A stretch of DNA of 5,108 nucleotides from SAR324 cluster bacterium (GTDB lineage Bacteria; SAR324; JACQKK01). The notes below the pieces were generated by a model. That model saw only the letters and a list, made by a program, of their open reading frames with translations. It had not been told where the DNA came from and ran no database searches. Below, one piece after another: positions 1 to 5,108 of the stretch (position 1 is its first letter; each line of letters begins with the position of its first letter). Both the position numbers and the translations under genes were made by a program. The DNA is taken from assembly GCA_027296185.1 (NCBI GenBank), contig JAPUJL010000378.1:1-5108 (forward strand). Direction: 5' to 3'.

Positions 1-9
1 TTCCGTCAT
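1..9 (-). CDS. Possible start of a gene running off the left edge
   Basis: On the minus strand an ATG at 9-7 is followed by ACG and GAA (Met-Thr-Glu) before the window ends. A strong Shine-Dalgarno-like AGGGGG at 20-15 sits 5 bases before it. A competing ATG at 14-12 is closed by a stop after two codons, so it cannot be the start. A weak promoter-like pair lies upstream at 88-59. Three codons say nothing about function; the call rests only on the ribosome binding site and its position. Confidence 0.3.
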
Positions 10-58
10 GCCATCCCCCTTGCGGATGGTTCGGGTTGTAGGGAGCAAGACTCGGGTT

Positions 59-88
59 AGTAGAACAATGGGCCGGCGGCCAAGTCAA
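59..88 (-). promoter_or_regulatory. Candidate sigma70-like promoter for the left-edge gene
   Basis: Read on the minus strand, TTGACT at 88-83 matches five of six bases of the -35 consensus. It is followed after 18 bases by TCTACT at 64-59, which matches four of six at -10 but lacks the important A at position 2. Transcription would start near base 52, giving a leader of about 40 bases before the candidate ATG at 9. The spacer is very GC-rich. This is inference from the consensus match alone. Confidence 0.25.
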
Positions 89-163
89 GGCGGGCGGGGC
101 CGACCCGGCGATCTCCTGCAGGCGCTTCGCCGGGCGCCCTCGGCACCGATTCCGGCGGGCGGG

Positions 164-340
164 TCAGTTGGCGCTGCCGCCGGCCTTGCAGCGGCCCTCC
201 CCCGCCGGGGAACCGTCCAGGTGGTAAAGGGTGCGCACGATATCTCCCCAGACGGGGCTGTACTCGCGGGACTTGGCGGGCTTGCCGCACACGCCGCAGG
301 TCTGAGGAGCTTGCCTCCGTTTCTGACGCCGATCCGCCAT
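164..340 (-). CDS. Small basic CxxC protein of unknown function (58 aa)
   Basis: I do not recognise this family. The 58-residue product has an Arg/Lys/Gln-rich N-terminus (residues 4-10). A Cys15-x2-Cys18 pair follows in a CGVCGKP context resembling a zinc-knuckle turn, then an aromatic stretch with Tyr27, Trp31 and Tyr39, then His40, Cys51 and a Gly-rich tail. Cys15, Cys18, His40 and Cys51 could bind one metal ion, but this is inference. The frame is open further upstream to 433, but ATG at 340 is preferred because GGAG at 349-346 lies 5 bases before it. Codons from about residue 14 onward mostly end in G or C, as in the neighbouring real genes. It lies 174 bases downstream of the GGT-family gene on the same strand. 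There is no signal peptide or membrane segment. It could still be a chance ORF. Confidence 0.55.
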   Translation of the reverse strand: MADRRQKRRQAPQTCGVCGKPAKSREYSPVWGDIVRTLYHLDGSPAGEGRCKAGGSAN

Positions 341-514
341 CGTTTCTCCGTGGTTCGGTCGAGAATCGCGGACTTGCCCTCTGTTCCTCACGTTACCATT
401 TTCCGGTCCGCCTGGCCCTGGTCCCGGCGGCAAATGGCTGGCTGGGCGGATTCAAGCGTTCCCCAACCGAGCGCCTTGTTTCATGCAATGGCCCACCCTG
501 CGTTGCGCCACCCC

Positions 515-2179
515 TCAATATCCCACCGCGGCGCCGGAAGCGCGGGATTCGGAGCCGCCCCAGTAGGTGCCGGTCTCCGGGTCGATGAAGATCATCTGGC
601 AGAAGCCCCAGAGCACCCCCTTGCCGTGCTCGGACACCAGCACGTGGCCCCGCCGGGAAAGCTCGCGGCGGACGGCGGCGGGGATGGCGCGCTCCAGGGA
701 CATGCGGCGGCCGTCCAGGTGCGTCCAGCGGGGCGCCTCGATGGCCTCCTGCACGTTCATGCCGAAGTCCACCACGTTGGTCAGCAGTTGCACCATGGCG
801 AGGGTCTGCTGGTAGGCCCCCGCGCAGCCCAGGAGCAGGTAGGGCTTGCCGTGTTTAAGCACCATGGCCGGCTGGATGGTGTGGAAGCTGCGCTTGTGGG
901 GCTCGTAGCGGTTGGGGTGGTTGGGCTCCAGGCTGAAGTCCCGGCCCCGGTTCTGCAGCAGGATGCCCGTGTCGCCCGCCACCAGCCGCGAGCCCCAGGG
1001 ATTGCGCAGGCTGTTGATGAACGACACGGCGTTGCCCCAGCGGTCCACCACGGCGAAGTAGGTGGTGTTGTGGGGGGTGGGCTCGCCGGGCCCCACCGCT
1101 TCCGCCGCCCGGCCGGGCAGGATCAGCGCCCGGCGCTGGGCGGCGTAGGCCTTGGAGATCAGCTCCGTAACGGGCACGGTAACAAAGTCCGGGTCGGCGA
1201 TGAAGGCGTTGCGGTCGGCGAAGGCGAGCTTTTTGCCCTCGATCATCAAATGGATGGTGTCGGCGGAGTTGTGGCCCAGCGCCGCCAGGTCGAATCCTTC
1301 CAGGATGTTCAGCTGCTCCAGCAGCGCGATGCCCTGGGTGTTGGGAGGAAACCCGATCACCTCCAGCCCCCGGTAGGTGGCCGCGATGGGCTCCACCCAG
1401 TCCGAGCGGTGATCGGCGAAATCGCGCATCGAGAGGAATCCGCCCCTGGACTCGGAAAAGCGGACGATCTCCCGGGCGATCGGGCCGCGGTAGAAGGCGT
1501 CGCGCCCGCCCTGGGCGATCTTGCGCAGGGATTCGGCGAGGTTCTTCTGCACCAGCACCTGGCCCAGCCGCGGCTTGCGGCCGTCGAAGTAGTACGTCTC
1601 GACGGCCAGCGGATCGGCCAGGGGTACCCGATACCAGCCGAGCAGGGTCTCGTTGACCGGAATGCCCTCCTCCGCGTAACCGATGGCCGGGGCCAGCAGC
1701 TCGGCCAGAGGCCGCGTGCCGTACCGCTCCAGCATCGTCACCCAGCCGTCCAGGGCGCCGGGGACGTTGACCGCGTGGATGCTCAGCGGCGGCACCGCGT
1801 CGTAGCCCTCCCGCACGAAGAACTCCCGGGTGGCGCCATAGGGAGAGCGCCCGCTGGCGTTGAGTCCCACGACCCGACCCTCCCGCGCCCAGTAGATCAG
1901 CGCGAAGGCATCGCCGCCGATGCCGGTCATGGGCGCGTCGGCAACGTTGAGCATGGCGGCCATGGCCACGGCGGCATCGACGGCGTTTCCGCCCCCCTGG
2001 AGGACGTCGATCCCCACTTTGGAAGCCAACGGGTGGATCGAGGCGGCCATGCCGTTGCGGCCCATGACCACCCCTCGTTCCGCCGCCGGCACGGGTTCCG
2101 CGCGAGCGGCCAGTCCCAACACGGCGAGGAGCACGGCGGTGCAGGCGAAGCGGACTGTGCGATCTGCGTTACAGAGCAT
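515..2179 (-). CDS. ggt: Gamma-glutamyltranspeptidase-family N-terminal nucleophile hydrolase, exported
   Basis: This 554-residue protein belongs to the GGT family, whose precursors self-cleave so that a Thr becomes the N-terminal nucleophile of the small subunit. Known members cleave glutathione and other gamma-glutamyl amides, or act as related acylases and amidohydrolases. The ATG at 2179 is chosen over an in-frame GTG at 2242: AAGGG at 2188-2184 lies 4 bases upstream, and it leaves a normal signal peptide with a hydrophobic core at about residues 12-24 and an ARA cleavage site at 25-27. The protein is therefore probably periplasmic. Family marks include GGGNAVDAAVA (62-72), TGIGGDAF (85-92), the nucleophile Thr372 in NTTYFAVVD, DFGMNVQEA (471-479) and the C-terminal ESRASGAAVGY. 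Large (28-371) and small (372-554) subunits have usual lengths. By eye alignment, several E. coli GGT substrate-binding residues are changed, so the substrate is uncertain. The gene is divergent from the PDH genes. Confidence 0.93.
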   Translation of the reverse strand: MLCNADRTVRFACTAVLLAVLGLAARAEPVPAAERGVVMGRNGMAASIHPLASKVGIDVLQGGGNAVDAAVAMAAMLNVADAPMTGIGGDAFALIYWAREGRVVGLNASGRSPYGATREFFVREGYDAVPPLSIHAVNVPGALDGWVTMLERYGTRPLAELLAPAIGYAEEGIPVNETLLGWYRVPLADPLAVETYYFDGRKPRLGQVLVQKNLAESLRKIAQGGRDAFYRGPIAREIVRFSESRGGFLSMRDFADHRSDWVEPIAATYRGLEVIGFPPNTQGIALLEQLNILEGFDLAALGHNSADTIHLMIEGKKLAFADRNAFIADPDFVTVPVTELISKAYAAQRRALILPGRAAEAVGPGEPTPHNTTYFAVVDRWGNAVSFINSLRNPWGSRLVAGDTGILLQNRGRDFSLEPNHPNRYEPHKRSFHTIQPAMVLKHGKPYLLLGCAGAYQQTLAMVQLLTNVVDFGMNVQEAIEAPRWTHLDGRRMSLERAIPAAVRRELSRRGHVLVSEHGKGVLWGFCQMIFIDPETGTYWGGSESRASGAAVGY

Positions 2180-2190
2180 CGGGCCCTTAG

Positions 2191-2208
2191 ACAATACGTA
2201 CAATACGT
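2191..2208. repeat. Tandem 9-bp repeat with internal dyad before the GGT-family gene
   Basis: ACAATACGT occurs twice head to tail, at 2191-2199 and 2200-2208, without mismatch. The junction also forms a dyad, ACGTA-CAA-TACGT, at 2196-2208. The block ends 12 bases upstream of the preferred GGT-family ATG, next to its ribosome binding site, where a repressor or RNA-level control could act. If translation instead began at the GTG at 2242, the repeat would be coding. Any role as an operator is inference. Confidence 0.45.
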
Positions 2209-2267
2209 GTAGACGTTGGGACGGCGTGATGGCTGCGCTCACCGCTCCAGGGGCAGGTCACAAAGAA

Positions 2268-2283
2268 CCGCCGAAATCGCCGG
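2268..2283. promoter_or_regulatory. Imperfect 16-bp dyad in the divergent intergenic region
   Basis: The 16 bases CCGCCGAAATCGCCGG form two 7-base arms around a 2-base centre, with one mismatched pair. It lies between the divergent GGT-family and PDH genes, 28 bases upstream of the candidate PDH -35 box. That is a reasonable place for a regulator to bind, but GC-rich DNA often yields such dyads by chance. It does not resemble the PdhR operator of E. coli. Confidence 0.2.
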
Positions 2284-2311
2284 ATCGGGCGCGGGGGCTT
2301 TTCGACGGCCC

Positions 2312-2340
2312 TTGGAATGGACATAAGTCACCGGTACACT
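2312..2340 (+). promoter_or_regulatory. Candidate sigma70-like promoter for the PDH genes
   Basis: TTGGAA at 2312-2317 (four of six -35 matches) is separated by the ideal 17 bases from TACACT at 2335-2340. The latter matches four of six -10 positions, including the first T, the A at position 2 and the final T. It is in the divergent intergenic region and points toward the E1-alpha gene. Transcription would start near 2347, leaving a leader of about 110 bases. No better-matching pair was found here on this strand. Confidence 0.45.
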
Positions 2341-2349
2341 GTGGATTCC

Positions 2350-2387
2350 GTAACGAAAACCGTGGTAGAAAATGCCCGGGGTAACGA
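2350..2387. repeat. 7-bp direct repeat in the PDH leader
   Basis: GTAACGA occurs at 2350-2356 and again at 2381-2387, 31 bases apart, which is close to three helical turns. Both copies fall just downstream of the predicted PDH transcription start and on the same helical face, as in cooperative binding sites. The repeat is short, so chance is a real possibility. Confidence 0.25.
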
Positions 2388-2440
2388 TCCAGGCTGTGTG
2401 AGTAGTCTATCCGGGAATTAAATCCGGTGTCATCCGCTTG

Positions 2441-2449
2441 AAGGATGGA
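2441..2449 (+). promoter_or_regulatory. Ribosome binding site deciding the E1-alpha start
   Basis: AAGGATGGA lies 6 bases before the ATG at 2456: AAGGA is 10 bases away and GGA 6. The frame is open back to a TTG at 2438, but that codon has no purine-rich site in front of it and would place this ribosome binding site inside the coding region. ATG at 2456 is therefore preferred, though TTG is not excluded. Confidence 0.5.
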
Positions 2450-2455
2450 ACGTCG

Positions 2456-3532
2456 ATGGATCCGGTTCCGGTAAAATCTTCCAGCAAAAGTCAGGTTTTG
2501 GCCTTTCCCGAGGCTGAGACCACGCCTCTTTCCCGATCCACCCTGACCCGCACCCACAAGCAACTGCTAGACGATCTCGGCCGCGACCGGCTGGTCGAGA
2601 TGTACCGCAAGATGGTCGAGATCCGCAGCTTCGAGCAGCGGGCCGAGCAGATGTACCAGCAGCGCAAGATCGGCGGCTACCTGCATCTGTACATGGGTCA
2701 AGAGGCGGTAGCGGTGGGGCTGCTGGCGGCGCTGCGCCCGGACGACTACGTGGCCACCTCCTACCGCGATCACGGCATCGCGTTGGCGCTGGGCATCCGC
2801 GCCGAACTGCTCATGGCGGAACTGTTCGGCCGGGCCACCGGGGTATCGGGGGGCAAGGGCGGTTCGATGCACTTCTTCTCCAAAGAGAAAAACCTGCTCG
2901 GCGGACACGGCATCGTGGGCGGGCAGATTCCGATCGGCCTGGGAGCGGCGTTCCGCGCGCAGTACATGGAGACGGATCAGATCTCGCTCACACTCTTGGG
3001 CGACGGCGCAATGAACCAGAGCGTGTTCCACGAGTCCATGAACATGGCGGCGCTGTGGAGCCTGCCGGTGATCTACGTGGTGGAGAACAACCAGTACGGC
3101 ATGGGCACTTCTGTCGAGCGCTCCACTTCGGTGAAGAACCTGGCGATGCGGGCATCCGCCTATGGCATGGAGGGGGTCCAGATCGACGGGATGAACCTGC
3201 TGGAGTGCTACCGCACCATGCACGAGGCGGTGAAGAAGCGGCGCGAGTCGCCAAGCCCCATGCTGATCGAGGTGAAGACCTACCGCTACCGTGGCCACTC
3301 CATCTCCGACCCGGGCCAGTACCGCTCCAAGGAGGAGATCGCCCGCTACCGGAAGATCGACCCCATCACCCAGGTTCGGCGCCTGCTGGAAGAACTGGAC
3401 TGGCTCGGCGAGGCCGACGCCAAGGCGCTGGACAAGGCCGTGCGGGACGAAATCATGGAGGCGGTCAAATTCGCCGAGGAGAGCCCCGAGCCCGAACTGG
3501 CCGCCCGCGACCGCGACGTGTACGCCCCCTGA
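2456..3532 (+). CDS. pdhA: Pyruvate dehydrogenase E1 component, alpha subunit
   Basis: This 358-residue protein is the alpha subunit of the thiamine-diphosphate-dependent E1, which decarboxylates pyruvate and passes the two-carbon unit to lipoyl groups on E2 in the cytoplasm. Visible marks are YMGQEA (79-84), YRDHG (103-107), GKGGSMH (133-139) with the FFSKEKN and GHGIVGGQ segments (to 157) typical of pyruvate-type E1-alpha, and the thiamine diphosphate/Mg motif from GDG (182-184) to NN (211-212). The loop YRGHSISDPG (278-287) corresponds to the mammalian phosphorylation loop; the usual YHGHS reads YRGHS here. Length is normal. The first 30 or so residues are a Ser/Pro-rich, probably flexible extension. 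E1-beta follows after 44 bases and E2 after that. Branched-chain or acetoin E1-alpha are alternatives, but the GKGGSMH-to-GHGIVG segment and the E2 type favour pyruvate. Confidence 0.93.
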   Translation: MDPVPVKSSSKSQVLAFPEAETTPLSRSTLTRTHKQLLDDLGRDRLVEMYRKMVEIRSFEQRAEQMYQQRKIGGYLHLYMGQEAVAVGLLAALRPDDYVATSYRDHGIALALGIRAELLMAELFGRATGVSGGKGGSMHFFSKEKNLLGGHGIVGGQIPIGLGAAFRAQYMETDQISLTLLGDGAMNQSVFHESMNMAALWSLPVIYVVENNQYGMGTSVERSTSVKNLAMRASAYGMEGVQIDGMNLLECYRTMHEAVKKRRESPSPMLIEVKTYRYRGHSISDPGQYRSKEEIARYRKIDPITQVRRLLEELDWLGEADAKALDKAVRDEIMEAVKFAEESPEPELAARDRDVYAP

Positions 3533-3576
3533 TCGGCCTGTTTCCCGGCGCTCCCAATTTAACGCGAGAACCGCCT

Positions 3577-4557
3577 ATGCCCAGCATCACCTACCGCGAA
3601 GCGCTCAACCAGGCGATGGTGGAGGAGATGGAGCGCGACCCCACCGTGTTTCTGATCGGCGAGGAGGTGGCCGAGTACAACGGCCCCTATAAGGTGAGCC
3701 AGGGAATGCTGGAACGCTTCGGGCCCCGCCGGGTGGTGGACACGCCTATCTCGGAGGCCTCCTTCACCGGGCTGGCCATCGGTGCGGCCATGACGGGGCT
3801 GCGGCCGATCGTGGAGTTCATGAGCTTCAACTTCTCCCTGATGGCCTTCGACCAGATCTTCTCGAACGCCGCCAAGATGCTTTACATGTCCGGCGGGCAG
3901 TTCCCCGTACCCATGGTGATGCGCGGTCCGGGCGGTCCGGGGTCGCAGGTTTCCTCCCAGCATTCCAACTGCCTGGAGAGCCTGTTCGCCAACGTGCCAG
4001 GGCTGAAGGTGGTGATGCCGGCCACCGGCTACGACGCCAAGGGGCTGTTGAAGAGCGCGATCCGGGACAACAACCCGGTGATCTTCATCGAAAACGAGTT
4101 GCTCTACGGGTTGTCCTGCGACGTGCCCGAAGAGGAATACACGCTCCCCATCGGCGTGGGCGAGATCAAGGCCGCGGGCAGCGATGTGACCCTGCTCGCA
4201 TACAGCCGCATGCTGCTGCTGGCCGCGGAGGCGCGCGGCGAGCTGGAGCAGGACGGCATCAGCGTCGAGATCGTCGATCCGCGCACCATCAAGCCGCTGG
4301 ACCTGGAACTCATCGCCAAGTCGATCCGCAAGACCCACCGCATGGTCATCGTGGAGGAGGGCAATCGCTTCGGCGGCGTGGGCGCGGAGATCGCCGACCA
4401 GGTGTATCGGGCCTGCTTCGACGAGCTGGACGCCCCCATCGAGCGGGTGACTCAGAAGGAGAACCCGCTGCCCTACGCCAAGGCCATCGAGGCGGCCAGC
4501 CTGCCCTCCGTTCCGGAGATTGTCGCCGCGGTGAAGACCGTCTGCTACCACAACTGA
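3577..4557 (+). CDS. pdhB: Pyruvate dehydrogenase E1 component, beta subunit
   Basis: The 326-residue product is the beta subunit of the alpha2-beta2 E1; the thiamine diphosphate site forms at the alpha/beta interface. It opens with the usual ITYREALNQAMVEEM. It has LIGEEVAEYNGPYKVSQGM (26-44) and DTPISE (55-60), whose Glu60 matches the Glu that activates the cofactor's aminopyrimidine ring. QHS (128-130) holds the conserved active-site His129, followed by PGLKVVMPAT (141-150). The C-terminal transketolase-type domain includes DPRTIKPLD (234-242) and VEEGNRFGGVGAEIA (259-273). The frame is open far upstream inside the E1-alpha gene, but ATG at 3577 matches the family's N-terminus; its ribosome binding site is weak (GAGA at 3566-3569). 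There is no N-terminal lipoyl domain, unlike many alphaproteobacterial PdhB proteins. It is cotranscribed in all likelihood with E1-alpha and E2. Confidence 0.94.
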   Translation: MPSITYREALNQAMVEEMERDPTVFLIGEEVAEYNGPYKVSQGMLERFGPRRVVDTPISEASFTGLAIGAAMTGLRPIVEFMSFNFSLMAFDQIFSNAAKMLYMSGGQFPVPMVMRGPGGPGSQVSSQHSNCLESLFANVPGLKVVMPATGYDAKGLLKSAIRDNNPVIFIENELLYGLSCDVPEEEYTLPIGVGEIKAAGSDVTLLAYSRMLLLAAEARGELEQDGISVEIVDPRTIKPLDLELIAKSIRKTHRMVIVEEGNRFGGVGAEIADQVYRACFDELDAPIERVTQKENPLPYAKAIEAASLPSVPEIVAAVKTVCYHN

Positions 4558-4572
4558 GACCGATCGCCCCGC

Positions 4573-4586
4573 GCGGCCCCGGCCGC
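4573..4586. repeat. GC-only hairpin between the E1-beta and E2 genes
   Basis: GCGGCC-CC-GGCCGC is a perfect inverted repeat; sterically it would form a 5-bp GC stem with a 4-base loop. It lies 15 bases after the E1-beta stop and 34 bases before the E2 start. No run of T follows, so it is not a normal intrinsic terminator. It might pause transcription or protect the mRNA end, but such short GC dyads are common at this base composition. Confidence 0.3.
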
Positions 4587-4612
4587 CTGTGGCTGTTCCC
4601 GCCCACTCGCGT

Positions 4613-4616
4613 GAGG
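4613..4616 (+). promoter_or_regulatory. Ribosome binding site fixing the E2 start
   Basis: GAGG lies 4 bases before ATG 4621, a slightly short spacing. An in-frame TGA at 4612-4614, overlapping this site, closes the frame upstream, so ATG 4621 is the first possible ATG start and matches the start of the lipoyl domain. Confidence 0.6.
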
Positions 4617-4620
4617 TTCC

Positions 4621-5108
4621 ATGGCCATCCTGCTCACCATGCCCAGCCTCAGCCCCACCATGGAGGTGGGCGTGATCAGCACCTGGAACAAGCAGCCCGG
4701 CGACCTGATCGACGTGGGTGACGTGATTGCCGAGATCGAGACCGACAAGGCCATTATGGAATTCGAGTCGGCCGACGAGGGCGTGCTGCGCGAGATCCTC
4801 GTGGACACCGGTATCGAAATCGCCGTGGGCGAGCCCATCGCCATCCTGGCGGACTCGGCCGACGAGGACATCTCGAACCTGCTGGCCCAGGTGAAGTCTG
4901 GCGGCAGTGCGGCGCCCGCACCCCATGTGGAGCAGCCCGCCGAGATTGAAAAGCCGAGCGCCCAGGCCCAGCCCCAGAAGGAACCGGCCGCGGCGGCGGC
5001 GCCTGCGGCCAAGGCCCTCGAGCCGGCTGCGGCGGTGCCCGCGCAGCCCATGGGCGGCTCTGTGACCCCCATGCCCGAGGGGCCACGCGGGGCGGGCGAG
5101 CGGTTAAG
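4621..5108 (+). CDS. pdhC: Pyruvate dehydrogenase E2 (dihydrolipoamide acetyltransferase), N-terminal part
   Basis: The reading frame stays open through the right edge (162 full codons plus 2 bases), so only the N-terminus is seen. E2 forms the core of the complex: its lipoyl arm carries the acetyl group from E1 to CoA. Residues 1-77 are a complete lipoyl domain starting MAILLTMPSLSPTMEVG, with the lipoylated Lys43 in the motif IETDKAIMEFE (39-49). The LSPTM opening and DKA context are typical of pyruvate-type E2. Residues about 93-150 are a flexible linker rich in Ala, Pro, Gln and Glu. The last residues seen, GERL at 159-162, fit the beginning of the peripheral subunit-binding domain. That would give one lipoyl domain, unlike the three of E. 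coli AceF. The catalytic acetyltransferase domain should lie beyond the window. A dihydrolipoamide dehydrogenase with a lipoyl domain is a less likely alternative. Confidence 0.88.
   Translation, partial: MAILLTMPSLSPTMEVGVISTWNKQPGDLIDVGDVIAEIETDKAIMEFESADEGVLREILVDTGIEIAVGEPIAILADSADEDISNLLAQVKSGGSAAPAPHVEQPAEIEKPSAQAQPQKEPAAAAAPAAKALEPAAAVPAQPMGGSVTPMPEGPRGAGERL

Noticed and set aside
57..290. Minus-strand 77-codon ORF overlapping the small Cys protein in another frame
   Set aside because: It has Arg/Pro/Gly-rich shadow composition, and the overlapping frame at 164-340 has the better ribosome binding site and codon pattern.
8..2212. Long plus-strand open frame of 734 codons opposite the GGT-family gene
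   Set aside because: It is antisense to a clear GGT-family gene. Its His/Gly/Ala/Val/Arg-rich composition is what high-GC codon bias produces on the opposite strand, and no domain is recognisable.
2180..2242. N-terminal extension of the GGT-family protein from a GTG at 2242
   Set aside because: GGAG lies only 2 bases before this GTG, too close for a normal start. It would add 21 residues before an already complete signal peptide, while the ATG at 2179 has AAGGG at 4 bases.
2411..2429. Possible hairpin around CCGGGAATTAAATCCGG in the PDH leader
   Set aside because: Pairing of the arms needs a bulge and leaves only about 4-5 pairs, so it is neither a terminator nor a convincing regulatory stem.
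2258..2563. Minus-strand 101-codon ORF over the intergenic region and the E1-alpha start
   Set aside because: It overlaps the E1-alpha N-terminus, has no family features and covers the likely PDH promoter.
3055..3576. In-frame upstream extension of E1-beta inside the E1-alpha gene
   Set aside because: The extension is a Pro/Arg/Gly-rich shadow translation of E1-alpha, and the E1-beta family N-terminus begins at the ATG at 3577.
3559..4926. Minus-strand open frame of 455 codons across E1-beta and E2
   Set aside because: It is the antisense shadow of two certain genes, with low-complexity His/Gly/Asp/Val-rich content and no recognisable motif.

Overview
This is a high-GC bacterial window, roughly two-thirds G+C by eye, with strongly G/C-biased third codon positions and long spurious antisense frames. 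It most likely comes from a Gram-negative, proteobacterium-like organism: one protein carries a classical Sec signal peptide and belongs to a usually periplasmic family. The sequence alone does not fix the lineage. The pyruvate dehydrogenase here is the split E1-alpha/E1-beta type, not the single-chain AceE typical of enteric gammaproteobacteria. Its E1-beta lacks the N-terminal lipoyl domain common in alphaproteobacterial PdhB.

Left part (1-2179, minus strand). The left edge may hold the first three codons of a gene leaving the window. Next comes a 58-codon ORF (164-340) for a small basic Cys-containing protein I do not recognise, with a good ribosome binding site. A 174-base gap without a clear promoter or terminator separates it from a gamma-glutamyltranspeptidase-family gene (515-2179). 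That protein is predicted to be exported and to self-cleave at Thr372. Several residues that hold gamma-glutamyl substrates in the E. coli enzyme are replaced, so its true substrate is open.

Divergent intergenic region (2180-2455). This 276-base stretch separates the GGT-family gene from the PDH genes. It holds a reasonable sigma70-like promoter pointing right (2312-2340), an imperfect dyad (2268-2283), a 7-base direct repeat in the PDH leader, and a tandem 9-base repeat directly before the GGT start codon. I found no convincing promoter for the GGT gene.

Right part (2456-5108, plus strand). Three consecutive genes encode pyruvate dehydrogenase E1-alpha, E1-beta and the N-terminal part of the dihydrolipoamide acetyltransferase E2, with gaps of 44 and 63 bases. 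Together they form the decarboxylating and acetyl-transferring part of the complex converting pyruvate to acetyl-CoA. E2 runs off the right edge at about the start of its subunit-binding domain; a dihydrolipoamide dehydrogenase (E3) gene may lie beyond.

The window is mostly ordinary metabolism. I see no mobile element, CRISPR array, RNA gene or clearly new system. The most unusual items are the altered substrate pocket of the GGT-family enzyme, the small Cys protein, and the repeats in the divergent regulatory region.
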